Below are positions 18,901 through 27,229 of a stretch of 64,000 nucleotides of DNA, one piece after another. The DNA comes from Vibrio sp. Isolate34 (GTDB taxonomy: Bacteria > Pseudomonadota > Gammaproteobacteria > Enterobacterales > Vibrionaceae), in assembly GCF_022397915.1 (NCBI RefSeq), contig NZ_JAKEUO010000019.1, forward strand, positions 1-64,000, read 5' to 3'. A program made the position numbers and the translations under genes. The notes under the pieces are model-generated. The model was not told the origin of the DNA. It saw only the letters and a program-made list of their open reading frames with translations, and did no database searches. Positions within the stretch are counted from its first letter, which is position 1. Every line of letters begins with the position of its first letter.

Positions 18901-19757
18901 TGAATCTCTAAGTCTGAAGGGTAGTAACTCGCGAGGACTGCATATTGCTCCGTCACTTGCTTTGAAATAGGTAATTGATCTAAAGCTCTTAACCAAGAAG
19001 TCGCAGCACTCGTTCCTACAATAGGAGCCAACGCCAGTTCTCGATACGTATCCAAAATCCAAGGGTCACCCGGGTCTACTTTTCGTATATGGTTTGCCAA
19101 TGCAAGCTGAAATTGAGGAACACCCGGGTAATCAGCATTAAGACGTTCAAGTCCAACCTTCACTTTATCCCAGTTATCATCTAGGTTGGCTTGAAGCTGC
19201 AAGTACTCAAGTTCAAGCGCAGCAGAAGGCATCCCGTTAGGAAAAACAGTTTGATAAGCTTCGATGGCTTCTACATAGCGACCTGATTTAGCCAATAACC
19301 TTGCTCGCTGATAATCAGCTCGCTTTTCACCTTGAATTGCCATTATCGAAGACAGAGACTGGGTTTGTGGTGAGTTAGGAGCAATGTCTTTTAAGCGTTC
19401 GTAGCTTTGCTCTGCCAATTCAGGCTGCTTACGTTTCAAGAACATAGTTCCCTGATAATAAAGCCCAGACAAGTTAGCTCTTTCAATAGCAAACAGCCTT
19501 TGTAGAGTACTTTCTACAATATCGTCACGACCAATTGCGTCTGCAAGTTTTAGCTGTTTGATTAGCCAATCCACGGAATCAACTCGTTCAAGAGAAGAAG
19601 ATAGCTGAACCAACTGAACTGGCTGATAAACCAACTCACGTTCCGCCTCAGATAGAGGTGTCGAATCAACGCCAACCGCCAGTACTGTGCCAGCAGAACA
19701 AATACTACTCGCTACAATAACGGGAGCTAACCAATAAGAACCTACCCTTACTGACAT
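15987..19757 (-). CDS. bcsC: Cellulose synthase subunit BcsC, periplasmic TPR scaffold and outer-membrane porin
   Basis: About 1256 aa from the ATG at 19757 (SD-like GGGG upstream; an ATG at 19769 also exists). It has a signal peptide of about 35 residues, then many TPR units to about residue 850, for example AQLRYAITTRPNDPEILGGMGKVYLRKG and AERLYRKAIALDNTQPYAFVALG. A C-terminal beta-barrel of about 350 residues ends in Tyr, as outer-membrane barrels often do. BcsC guides the glucan through the periplasm and exports it. The length is slightly above the about 1157 aa of E. coli BcsC. Confidence 0.93.
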   Translation of the reverse strand: MSVRVGSYWLAPVIVASSICSAGTVLAVGVDSTPLSEAERELVYQPVQLVQLSSSLERVDSVDWLIKQLKLADAIGRDDIVESTLQRLFAIERANLSGLYYQGTMFLKRKQPELAEQSYERLKDIAPNSPQTQSLSSIMAIQGEKRADYQRARLLAKSGRYVEAIEAYQTVFPNGMPSAALELEYLQLQANLDDNWDKVKVGLERLNADYPGVPQFQLALANHIRKVDPGDPWILDTYRELALAPIVGTSAATSWLRALDQLPISKQVTEQYAVLASYYPSDLEIQKANQAARKRWIQEQELRKDPTYLAKLKGLELLELGKTDQAEAQLRYAITTRPNDPEILGGMGKVYLRKGQQQKALEYFKQAQLLDKNPDTSSKWTTLVETSQYWAYLDQGDLQLARGELGDAERLYRKAIALDNTQPYAFVALGALFLEEKKYSSADKAYSQALSLDSLNGSALRGRLDVEIYQGNWHEAREVANQYSSAQKLVVEDKISSIDSEIILIRLRDAIANNDDKVMAESVEALIKLNPGSPWLRLDIAGVVRSMGNKPRADQLMEGWAKDTSDPEMKFAYALYLAQSLRVAQAIVELESVPQQDITDSMQRNLTRLKLDSELQGIEIRYQQSPKSVSEKLRDLEVQYQGQVQPLSRIASAWVDVGETKEADRIYRSIDSSSFISTDEQLAYGGLMVNLNKFEDFDTWFNGLAPSFDAQEFTASEFIQFDELRTRRILSEADLMLENENLDRSLALYSRVLSEPEPYKTQAEIGMLRTSAMSGDTAVYDQYRPILSQKADVLSASQLMTTANVFNQQGNVQDANQLNALLDTKADAGALEYRDGMAIAMKNRQWSLAEERAYQALNSDRIEKTSQQGTLETPTPSLRDLYNESDDYWLTRNVKSDLDALHDRSDGHIIIGWDYSARDGQNQSNQVPIEARLPIEEWEGHLLLRADYVSIDSGNLEYYDKSSNSSGKQFQDSSSGLGLGVGWQAKNWSADIGTTPVGFDHTTLVGGVSIEGDLGQFGWTAVASRRPETSSTLSYAGMLVPSGTPDIEGTKWGGVVRTGVKFNTSWDIGGPYGFWSSLQYHTLTGENVEDNNRLGVLGGAYYKLISNDHERLSIGTNLIYLGYDKNLGEYSLGHGGYYSPQSYLSVSLPVNYYGRYDNTWSYLLSGSISNSWTQEDAPYLSPNGTSESGGGFGSSFQAAVEKRVSKRWYLGALLDLQRSEFYTPNHFMLYAKYTFNDRWQPIEVPPATPILYSDFY

Positions 19758-20857
19758 TGCTTGCCCCATTTAGGTTGCAACTCACCATGTTCGCCAAATC
19801 GGAAGCGTTCGTTGTGCCAACCAAGACCAAATAAGCCCAACACATTGTCGTAATAATGATCGTTCCTGCTAGTCACTAGTTCATTTTGAGCGCGAGTAAC
19901 CTGTGCCTCAAGAAGATTGGAATAATCCATTGAAGCAAGGAAAGGTAACGCGGCAGCTGAAAAGCCGGCGCTACCGGGTTGAGAATACTTACCTGTTTCT
20001 GTATCGACCTCACGTGGGGGCGCGCCTAACCGCTCAATAGCGGTAGCAAACGGCCCCATTTTCTTAACTAAATGTTCTTTCTCTTTATTTTTTTCATTGA
20101 GCATACCGACCCACAAGTATGTTCGAATTGCGTTATAGCTCCCAATTGGCCCTGTGACTTTGTCTTCACTAAATCCTTTGCCATTCAAAGTTACCCAATC
20201 AGGACTAAAACCCGCAGTCAATGTTTGACCAAGTATCAAAGTACTCGATTGGTACATTGAATCCCACGAGTATTGTGGATAGAGCTCTTTCATCCGAGCA
20301 ATCAACTGTAAAGGAACATAACTAGGGTTCAAACGATAGCTACCTTTACCAAGATCAAAGCCTTTTGGAGCTGGAAGCAAAGTCGTCCCAACACCTGCTA
20401 CATCAACCGACTCTTCTCTCAATATACGAGCAGCTAAAAGATGCCCTAATGACTGATAGTAATAGTTATTCCATAAACGTCCTGCTTCACCCAGCGCATA
20501 AGCAATCCACAAATCAGAATCTGAAGCTGGGTTTGTATCGAGTATGCCAAACTGCCCATCAAGTCTTTTTCCCCACAACCACGCAGGTAACCTAGCCGTT
20601 AAATCACCACCAGCTAGGTTCGCTTGTGTCCATTTCAATACTTGATCAAATGTCTGCTGGTCGTTAGCTACCAACGCAAAAAACAAAGCATAAGACTGAC
20701 CTTCTGACGTCGTGATCAAACGTTCATCACTGCCATCAATTACTCTCCCATTCTCAATGTATATTGATTTGAAATTGCTCCATTGAGGCCACTCACATGT
20801 CGCAGCCATAAGCTGAGGAGACAATAAGAGCGACAACAAAAACATTAACTTCTTCAT
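19748..20857 (-). CDS. bcsZ: Periplasmic endo-1,4-beta-glucanase BcsZ (GH8)
   Basis: 369 aa with signal peptide MKKLMFLLSLLLSPQLMA before ATCEWPQW. The glycosyl hydrolase family 8 core has TTSEGQSYALFFALVAND (catalytic Glu region) and SDLWIAYALGEAGRLW. It trims cellulose during secretion and is required for normal export in enterobacteria. It overlaps bcsB by 4 bp, and its 3' end overlaps the bcsC start. Position between bcsB and bcsC is the standard order. Confidence 0.94.
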   Translation of the reverse strand: MKKLMFLLSLLLSPQLMAATCEWPQWSNFKSIYIENGRVIDGSDERLITTSEGQSYALFFALVANDQQTFDQVLKWTQANLAGGDLTARLPAWLWGKRLDGQFGILDTNPASDSDLWIAYALGEAGRLWNNYYYQSLGHLLAARILREESVDVAGVGTTLLPAPKGFDLGKGSYRLNPSYVPLQLIARMKELYPQYSWDSMYQSSTLILGQTLTAGFSPDWVTLNGKGFSEDKVTGPIGSYNAIRTYLWVGMLNEKNKEKEHLVKKMGPFATAIERLGAPPREVDTETGKYSQPGSAGFSAAALPFLASMDYSNLLEAQVTRAQNELVTSRNDHYYDNVLGLFGLGWHNERFRFGEHGELQPKWGKQCQ

Positions 20858-23148
20858 TGTTCATCCCCCTCTGTTTTTTCTAAGCGCTGAGCCGCGATTT
20901 GACGTAATACTCGCCATAACACGATGGTTACAATAACCATCATCAACGCAGCAAAGCAGGCAATAAGAATCGGATGACTCGAAAAGTGATACCAAATCAA
21001 CTGCCAGACTGGTAGCTCGCCAACATAGTAATGGGCACCTACATTGTAACTTGCAACCTCGTCATTTCTGACCGTAATAAGCGAACCAAACATGTGTTGG
21101 ACTTTACCTGAATCGCTTAACGCACTGTCTATAGCAGCAAAATCAGACGGTTGTGCTGCCATAATTGACACTAAGCTACGATTGCTTGTAAATGGCGATT
21201 CCATCCCATAAATTGCGGCGAATGAACCATGAGCTTCTACTGAAACATAGTCGGTTGCATCTTGCTCTGTATTCGAAGGACTCATCCAGTTCATGCCAAG
21301 TTGTTCCTCATTTTTACTTGGCAATCGGATTTGACGTTCTCCAGCTTCCATAACAATATTCAACTGCTCTGGAGCATAGCCTGCTTGTTGAAGCTCACTA
21401 GCAACACCAATACTTAGTATGTCTTTATCTGCCAAAGACTCACTATCCCAATTATCGGTTAGCATAACCTGAAGACCCGGGTAACCAGAGTCTCTGCCTA
21501 AAGACCCCATAATATTGAGAAAAGTTTGTAATGCTTCTCTTGGTGCGTCCTTTGGCAAAATAATCGCTGTTTCCGACAGATCTGCCATCCTTGTGTATGG
21601 AAAACCCGAAGTCGCAAATGCACGCATATTAGGCATTTCAATGTAATGAGGGAAACCGCTAAAATCGATAGTTGAATCGCCATCAACCACCGCGTATTGC
21701 TTACTAGGTTGTGTCACTTGACACTGTCCATCAGTCACAGAAGCAAAGCCAAACTCAAAGTCGATTTGGTTCTTACTACCAACCTTAAATGCGGGGATTC
21801 TTACTCGATCACCCGAACTTAAAAAACTGTCATCAAGCAATGGGACCCTTACACGATTGGAATCGCCACCCTGCCCTTCTGTTGTTAAGTTAAAGGCTTG
21901 AATGAACTGGTCATTAATGCTTAACGTCAAACGAGACCCAGAGTGATCATCGGTTGGCGGAGAGTAACGATAGTTTAAATCCATCGGTATACCACGGCTC
22001 TGCCAAGTAAACAGATCCGGTGGTAAGCGCAGGCTGACACTAATTGGCGGAGGCGTACGACCTTCAACTTGAAGCACACTTTTCTGCTCAACAAGCTCAG
22101 ACAAAGCTACAGGGCGATCTGTACTAACCCAGTTTGGCGAATCATAAGGAACTCGTGGTTTGATCTGTTTAACATCGTTAACCTTCGCAATCGGCCCCGT
22201 CAAGACTTGATGACCTAATGCTAACCCTTGGACTGCCGTGTTTAAGTCGTCGCTATCACGGCCAACGACTAAAAGAAGTTTTACATAAGGATCCGTAGGG
22301 TGAGTGATCACTTGTAGATAGGGGCCATCTGTATCAGGGAAATCTCGTAAAAAGTCGGGTTTATTGTCATTTGTAACAAAAACTACTGCATTACGATCTG
22401 GCAAAGTATCAAAACTCAAAGGAAAATTTGCCCCACGCCAACTAGCCAATGCGCCAAAATATGAACTGAGTACACCCGCCGCTTTAATATCATCAAGGCT
22501 ATATTGGTCTCCTAAAACAACGGGCAGATCCAACTTGTTAAAATCTCGAACATCAAAAAATGGGGCTGGCAATAAGCTCAAATCACTCTTGATCATTGTC
22601 TTCTGAACAGACATTTCAATTCGACTACTTTGACTGATCTCAGCCCAAATACTCGAATCATTGGGATTTGCGCAATCTGTTCTTGTGTTGCCAATCAGCT
22701 CAAAGCGAATTTGGTTATAATTGCTGAAATAACGCGTATCTAGCGGTATAGATAAATTCAGCTTTTGTCCTTGTTGCCCATCAACAATAGACGTCACTCC
22801 CATCAGTTCATTATTCAAATACACTTTTACGTGAGAAACCAAAGACAACAGTGCTGGAGATGGAGTTATATCAAAATATAAAGTCGCCTGTGAAACGACC
22901 TCATCAAGGCGAGAGCCGAACCCAACATAAGCACTTGCCTCACTCCCTTGAATCGCAATCGAACCGTTATAGCCCAGTTGACTAAATGGAATGACGCGCT
23001 GCACGATTTCGGCACTTTCACTCAGGCTCAGCAACCCTTCAGCAGGCGCTTCTAGTTGATATTGATTAACATTATTTGCGGCGGCATTACCCGAAAAGCA
23101 CGCGATTGAGAGTGCTGTTAACGCCGTTATTGTTTTATTATTTAGCAT
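20854..23148 (-). CDS. bcsB: Cellulose synthase regulatory subunit BcsB
   Basis: 764 aa from the ATG at 23148, with AGGA 9 nt upstream and a good signal peptide (LNNKTITALTALSIACFSGNAAA). An ATG at 23172 would place a hydrophilic stretch before it. The long periplasmic part carries the paired carbohydrate-binding and flavodoxin-like domains of BcsB. It ends in a single membrane helix (about ILIACFAALMMVIVTIVLW) that packs against BcsA. The start lies inside the last codons of bcsA, so translation is coupled. Confidence 0.93.
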   Translation of the reverse strand: MLNNKTITALTALSIACFSGNAAANNVNQYQLEAPAEGLLSLSESAEIVQRVIPFSQLGYNGSIAIQGSEASAYVGFGSRLDEVVSQATLYFDITPSPALLSLVSHVKVYLNNELMGVTSIVDGQQGQKLNLSIPLDTRYFSNYNQIRFELIGNTRTDCANPNDSSIWAEISQSSRIEMSVQKTMIKSDLSLLPAPFFDVRDFNKLDLPVVLGDQYSLDDIKAAGVLSSYFGALASWRGANFPLSFDTLPDRNAVVFVTNDNKPDFLRDFPDTDGPYLQVITHPTDPYVKLLLVVGRDSDDLNTAVQGLALGHQVLTGPIAKVNDVKQIKPRVPYDSPNWVSTDRPVALSELVEQKSVLQVEGRTPPPISVSLRLPPDLFTWQSRGIPMDLNYRYSPPTDDHSGSRLTLSINDQFIQAFNLTTEGQGGDSNRVRVPLLDDSFLSSGDRVRIPAFKVGSKNQIDFEFGFASVTDGQCQVTQPSKQYAVVDGDSTIDFSGFPHYIEMPNMRAFATSGFPYTRMADLSETAIILPKDAPREALQTFLNIMGSLGRDSGYPGLQVMLTDNWDSESLADKDILSIGVASELQQAGYAPEQLNIVMEAGERQIRLPSKNEEQLGMNWMSPSNTEQDATDYVSVEAHGSFAAIYGMESPFTSNRSLVSIMAAQPSDFAAIDSALSDSGKVQHMFGSLITVRNDEVASYNVGAHYYVGELPVWQLIWYHFSSHPILIACFAALMMVIVTIVLWRVLRQIAAQRLEKTEGDEQ

Positions 23149-25771
23149 GACTTTGGGTCCTGATTGGGACATAGCGTGGTCTCAACGACCAAATAAATAC
23201 GAAACTATTTAAAAGTAAATCCACAGAAACTCTTATAAAATTAGGGCTGTGTTTCAATAAACGTTTATAGCCATTAAAACCAACTTGGAGCACTGCTCGC
23301 ATGCTCGATAACGGTTTATCTGACTGATATCCTTGCTGCCATTTCGCCCATGTATCAGCTCGAGCGAATGTACATTGAACATATTGAACTTGCTGTTGAT
23401 GAGACAACTCCTCCAAACGAAGTCCAAAAATACCTTTAGATGCGTAAGCAACGGTCATTGGGAAAACGAATTCTTGTCCACCACGTTTGAGCACAACGTC
23501 TAAACACTGACCAAGTAAATACTCACAAGTTTTATCATCGGCATCATCGATCACAACCCTAATACCGCCTAAAGAAAAATCCTTCATTTCCGCCTGAATT
23601 AAATGTCCTGTATGAAGCTTAACCCAAATTGGCATTGAAACTTCTACTCGGTGGTCTTTACGAACTTGCTTCGCCTCAACTGCTACAGCAACCGCTGCCC
23701 CCAATATCAACAAGTTGTATAAGGTCCAGATCAAATTAACCATAACGGTACCAATCTCATCATTTGGTCCCCAGCCCAAGCGATAGAAACCAACACCAGC
23801 CCCTAAAATATTGAGGGCAACGAGAACTAAATATGGTCTCGAGATCACCCAGTCGTAATGAGACTTCTCAACTAAACCACCTTTGGCTGTAACATTAAAA
23901 GTACCTTTATGTGGAGCAAACAGTGCAACAGTCGTTGGTCTTGCGATGTACCAAGCTAACACTGTTTCATAGACCTCACCCCAAAATGAGTAACGATGGT
24001 CACCCTGCATTCGCGAATTCGTCATACTGGCATGTATCATATGTGGTAACACATAGAGAATAATGGCAAGTGCCGGTGCGTAAATGACATACGAGTGTAA
24101 AATCAAAAATGCGAGTGGGGCTATTAAAAATACTATCCTCGGGATACCAGATAAAAAGTGCATCATCGCGTTTAGGTAACAAAGTCGCTGTGACAATTTA
24201 AGCCCTTTACCTATCAGTGGGTTATCTACACGGAATATCTGCGCCATACCTCTAGCCCATCGAATACGTTGACCAACGTGTGCTGATAGGGTTTCAGTCG
24301 CTAAGCCTGCTGAAATTGGCTGTTTTAAATACGCAGAACGATAACCAAGACGATGCATTCTGAGAGAAGTGTGTGCATCTTCTGTTACCGTTTCAACAGC
24401 AATACCGCCAACTTCCTCTAACGGGTCACGCCTTAAAACAGCACAAGAACCACAGAAAAAAGTCGCGTCCCAAAGATCATTGCCATCTTGAATCAAGCCA
24501 TAAAACAAACTCCCTTCATTAGGCACGTTTCGAAAATTCGACAAGTTGCGCTCAAACGGGTCAGGAGAAAAGAAATGGTGAGGCGTTTGTATCAACGCAA
24601 GCTTTGGATCTTTAAGAAACATTCCCATGGTTAACTGAAAAAAAGCTCTCGTCGGAATATGATCGCAATCGAAAATAGCCACATACTCACCATGGGTTTG
24701 CTTCAACGCATAGTTGATGTTGCCCGCTTTGGCGTGTTCATTAGTCGGACGACGGATATAATTAACTCCGACGCTATTAGCAAAGTCTCGAAAACTGTCA
24801 CGCTTACCATCGTCAAGAATATGAATGTTCAGTTTATCTTTTGGCCAGTCAACCCCAAGCGACGCATAAACTGTTGCTTTAACAACATCCAAATCTTCAT
24901 TGTAAGTTGGAATCATTAAATCGATCGTAGGCCAACTTGAATGGTCTTTTGGCATAGACACAGGCTTGCGACTCAAAGGCCAAATATTCTGAAAATAGCC
25001 CAGCAAAAGTACAATCCAAGAGTAAGTTTCTGCCAAAAGTAAAATACTCCCCAAGATAAGAGCTACCGGGTCGTCCCAATTTAAAGTCGATGAGTAACGC
25101 CACCACAGATAGCGACACGAAGCCGTCACCGAAAGAATAATCAGCAACATGGTGGGGAAACGTCCAGGCATACGACGCACCATCATAGCCAACGCCCAAA
25201 GCAATAATATGAACACGGTTTGAGCTTGATAGCCAAAAGGAACGGTAAAACAAAGCAACGCAATAAAAACGACAATGAAAAGCAGCATATAGTTCAAAAA
25301 CATAACCAATTTGCTTTCGTTCATACGTTCACGTACTTCGGAGCTATTGGTTTGATCCGCAGCCTTCTCTAGCCAAAGAACCAATTTAGATATTTGAGAG
25401 AACGGTATATAAAATGCGTTTTTCAACCAAGACAAAGCATCGCTAGCGCCAGCTAACACTTTCTTAGACAAGAATTTGCAAGGTCTTTGCTTAAAGAAAA
25501 CAAGCCACAACGTTTGAATCATGAATCGAACAGGGTCAAGTAGCCTTGGAGCTGTAAAGTTAATATGTGGGTACAAATACAGAGGCAGCTTCCATGTAGC
25601 AATCCCCGCTATTTCAGGTTTCAAAAGAGTAAAACAAAACGAGAACCATATCGACAAAATCATCTGCCCTACTCTTGTACTATTGCAATTCCAGTACTTC
25701 TCGTAGGTTCTCGTTTGAGACTTAAATTGCTCCGTTATCCAAGGTTGGAAAATCAAATTCAGGCTACGCAT
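23138..25771 (-). CDS. bcsA: Cellulose synthase catalytic subunit BcsA (UDP-forming)
   Basis: 877 aa, close to E. coli BcsA (872). Membrane helices flank a GT2 domain with all catalytic motifs: DDG (Asp320-321), DCDH (368-371), TEDAH (general base Asp465) and QRIRW (501-505). A C-terminal PilZ domain has Arg704 and Arg708 of the RxxxR motif and DFSLGG further on, so activity should depend on cyclic di-GMP. BcsA polymerises glucose from UDP-glucose and moves the chain across the inner membrane. Confidence 0.96.
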   Translation of the reverse strand: MRSLNLIFQPWITEQFKSQTRTYEKYWNCNSTRVGQMILSIWFSFCFTLLKPEIAGIATWKLPLYLYPHINFTAPRLLDPVRFMIQTLWLVFFKQRPCKFLSKKVLAGASDALSWLKNAFYIPFSQISKLVLWLEKAADQTNSSEVRERMNESKLVMFLNYMLLFIVVFIALLCFTVPFGYQAQTVFILLLWALAMMVRRMPGRFPTMLLIILSVTASCRYLWWRYSSTLNWDDPVALILGSILLLAETYSWIVLLLGYFQNIWPLSRKPVSMPKDHSSWPTIDLMIPTYNEDLDVVKATVYASLGVDWPKDKLNIHILDDGKRDSFRDFANSVGVNYIRRPTNEHAKAGNINYALKQTHGEYVAIFDCDHIPTRAFFQLTMGMFLKDPKLALIQTPHHFFSPDPFERNLSNFRNVPNEGSLFYGLIQDGNDLWDATFFCGSCAVLRRDPLEEVGGIAVETVTEDAHTSLRMHRLGYRSAYLKQPISAGLATETLSAHVGQRIRWARGMAQIFRVDNPLIGKGLKLSQRLCYLNAMMHFLSGIPRIVFLIAPLAFLILHSYVIYAPALAIILYVLPHMIHASMTNSRMQGDHRYSFWGEVYETVLAWYIARPTTVALFAPHKGTFNVTAKGGLVEKSHYDWVISRPYLVLVALNILGAGVGFYRLGWGPNDEIGTVMVNLIWTLYNLLILGAAVAVAVEAKQVRKDHRVEVSMPIWVKLHTGHLIQAEMKDFSLGGIRVVIDDADDKTCEYLLGQCLDVVLKRGGQEFVFPMTVAYASKGIFGLRLEELSHQQQVQYVQCTFARADTWAKWQQGYQSDKPLSSMRAVLQVGFNGYKRLLKHSPNFIRVSVDLLLNSFVFIWSLRPRYVPIRTQSHAK

Positions 25772-25774
25772 TAG

Positions 25775-26557
25775 TTAGCCTTGAGAATAATGAGATGAAA
25801 ACGTTGAAACACACCAAAAAGCCAAGGATTGAAAGTCCTTAGCAGCTTGACTAACCGGAGAGAAATGCTGAACCGTAGTAAGGTTAGCAACACAATCTAG
25901 CAGAGCGGTATCACGATGGAGTAATACTGGTACTAATATTGAACCAAATTCTTTCTTTAATACGAGCATGAAATCACGACCGACTTCAGTTTCTGGTTGA
26001 TAGTGATTAATGACAAGTCGGATCTTATTCTTCTCTAACAAGTCATCAAAGAAAGGATAGTTTTGAATCCAGGACTGAAGCGCACTATAGCTAACGGCAT
26101 CGGCCGTAACGGTAATAAATACCACATCTATCGCATCAATAGCGCCGTGGGCTGTTAGGTTGGTGAGATCAGATAGCGGTGAGTGGAACAATTGCCACTG
26201 TTCACCCTCCTCTTCACTAACATTTAATGTAGTATTTATTAACGAATTCAGGTGTTGAACTCGATTTTGTTCAAACTCATAGTGTTGTTCAAAAGATAAC
26301 TGCCCGAAAGGAAGAAACATCGCCCCTTGTGGGCTCTGATAACCCGCGTCAAACAGACTTAGTTCACACAGCCTTCTAACTGCCCATCCGTCGTTCTCGT
26401 CACACGGAAGACCTAAGTGGAGCCCTAAAAGATTCTCAGGTGAAGTATCTATCGCCAATACCTGTTTATTGATTTTCACTAAAGCCTGTGAAAGGTTTGC
26501 AGTTATAGTCGTAGATCCACAACCACCACGTAAACTAGTAAAAAGAAGGCGCTTCAT
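25775..26557 (-). CDS. bcsQ: Cellulose biosynthesis protein BcsQ (ParA/MinD-like ATPase)
   Basis: 260 aa. The deviant Walker A motif RGGCGSTTITANLSQAL lies at the N-terminus and VLAIDTSPENLLGLHLGL follows, as in BcsQ/YhjQ. E. coli BcsQ forms a complex with BcsR and BcsE and positions or stabilises the synthase. The stop lies 3 bp before the bcsA start. Confidence 0.9.
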   Translation of the reverse strand: MKRLLFTSLRGGCGSTTITANLSQALVKINKQVLAIDTSPENLLGLHLGLPCDENDGWAVRRLCELSLFDAGYQSPQGAMFLPFGQLSFEQHYEFEQNRVQHLNSLINTTLNVSEEEGEQWQLFHSPLSDLTNLTAHGAIDAIDVVFITVTADAVSYSALQSWIQNYPFFDDLLEKNKIRLVINHYQPETEVGRDFMLVLKKEFGSILVPVLLHRDTALLDCVANLTTVQHFSPVSQAAKDFQSLAFWCVSTFSSHYSQG

Positions 26558-26751
26558 ATCGCTTCCGTTTCTATACCTGCCTGCTTCTTACCGACCAAGT
26601 GATCAGTATTACGTGCTTGCTTTGATTGAAATATTAACCACTTACTTTTCGCTCGTGTATAAGACTCATTCTCTGTCATTTCAATGTACTGATGTTGAGT
26701 TAGATTATATGAAGCGTAGATCGAATTAATGTCTTTTGCTGGTTCAGCCAC
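26554..26751 (-). CDS. bcsR: Short BcsR-like protein
   Basis: About 65 aa from a GTG at 26751, which has GGAAAG 5 nt upstream; a GTG at 26775 adds eight residues. The pattern DINSIYASYNL...QYIEM...AKSKWLIFQ fits the BcsR family (Asp-Ile helix, then a Trp-Leu core). Size and position directly upstream of bcsQ, with a 4-bp overlap, agree with E. coli bcsRQ. Sequence similarity over so short a protein is modest, so context carries much of the call. Confidence 0.7.
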   Translation of the reverse strand: MAEPAKDINSIYASYNLTQHQYIEMTENESYTRAKSKWLIFQSKQARNTDHLVGKKQAGIETEAI

Positions 26752-27229
26752 TAGATCTTTCCAAAATAAAAGCACAAAAACACAGAGGCAAAGACGTTCC
26801 TGTCAATTCCTTTAACCTGTATATATTACGCTCATAACAATTTGACGCACGAACCTATGCGCAGGACATGAATAGGGTGTAAACATAAACCGTGGAGTCT
26901 TGACTCACACTACTGATAGCTCAATAAATGGTGTCTTCTTAGGTAATAAGGAATTAGCAACACAAAGACAAGTTGTAACTACTTACGAAGTATATATATA
27001 TTAAAAATCAATAATATGGGCACATTTATTTAAACTTACTATAATTCATCAATATGCCACATAACCATCTGAAAATTTATAATATATCTATTTTAATTTT
27101 CGATCAAACTTGATTAAGATATCTGCGTCATTTTATTGTCATGATTCTGTTTTGTAGCTTCAAAAAATAATGCCCTGCGTTATATGCTGCCTATCAACTA
27201 GAATTAAACACCTGAACTTAAGGAACTTT
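26752..27229. promoter_or_regulatory. Divergent promoter region of the bcsRQABZC and bcsEFG operons
   Basis: About 480 bp of very AT-rich DNA separates the two cellulose operons. A short palindrome GAGTC/GACTC sits at 26895-26906, overlapping a TTGACT hexamer (26900-26905). An A/T-rich -10-like hexamer follows at 17 bp, so this is a candidate rightward promoter. I see no other gene here. Length and AT content suggest several regulators. Confidence 0.5.
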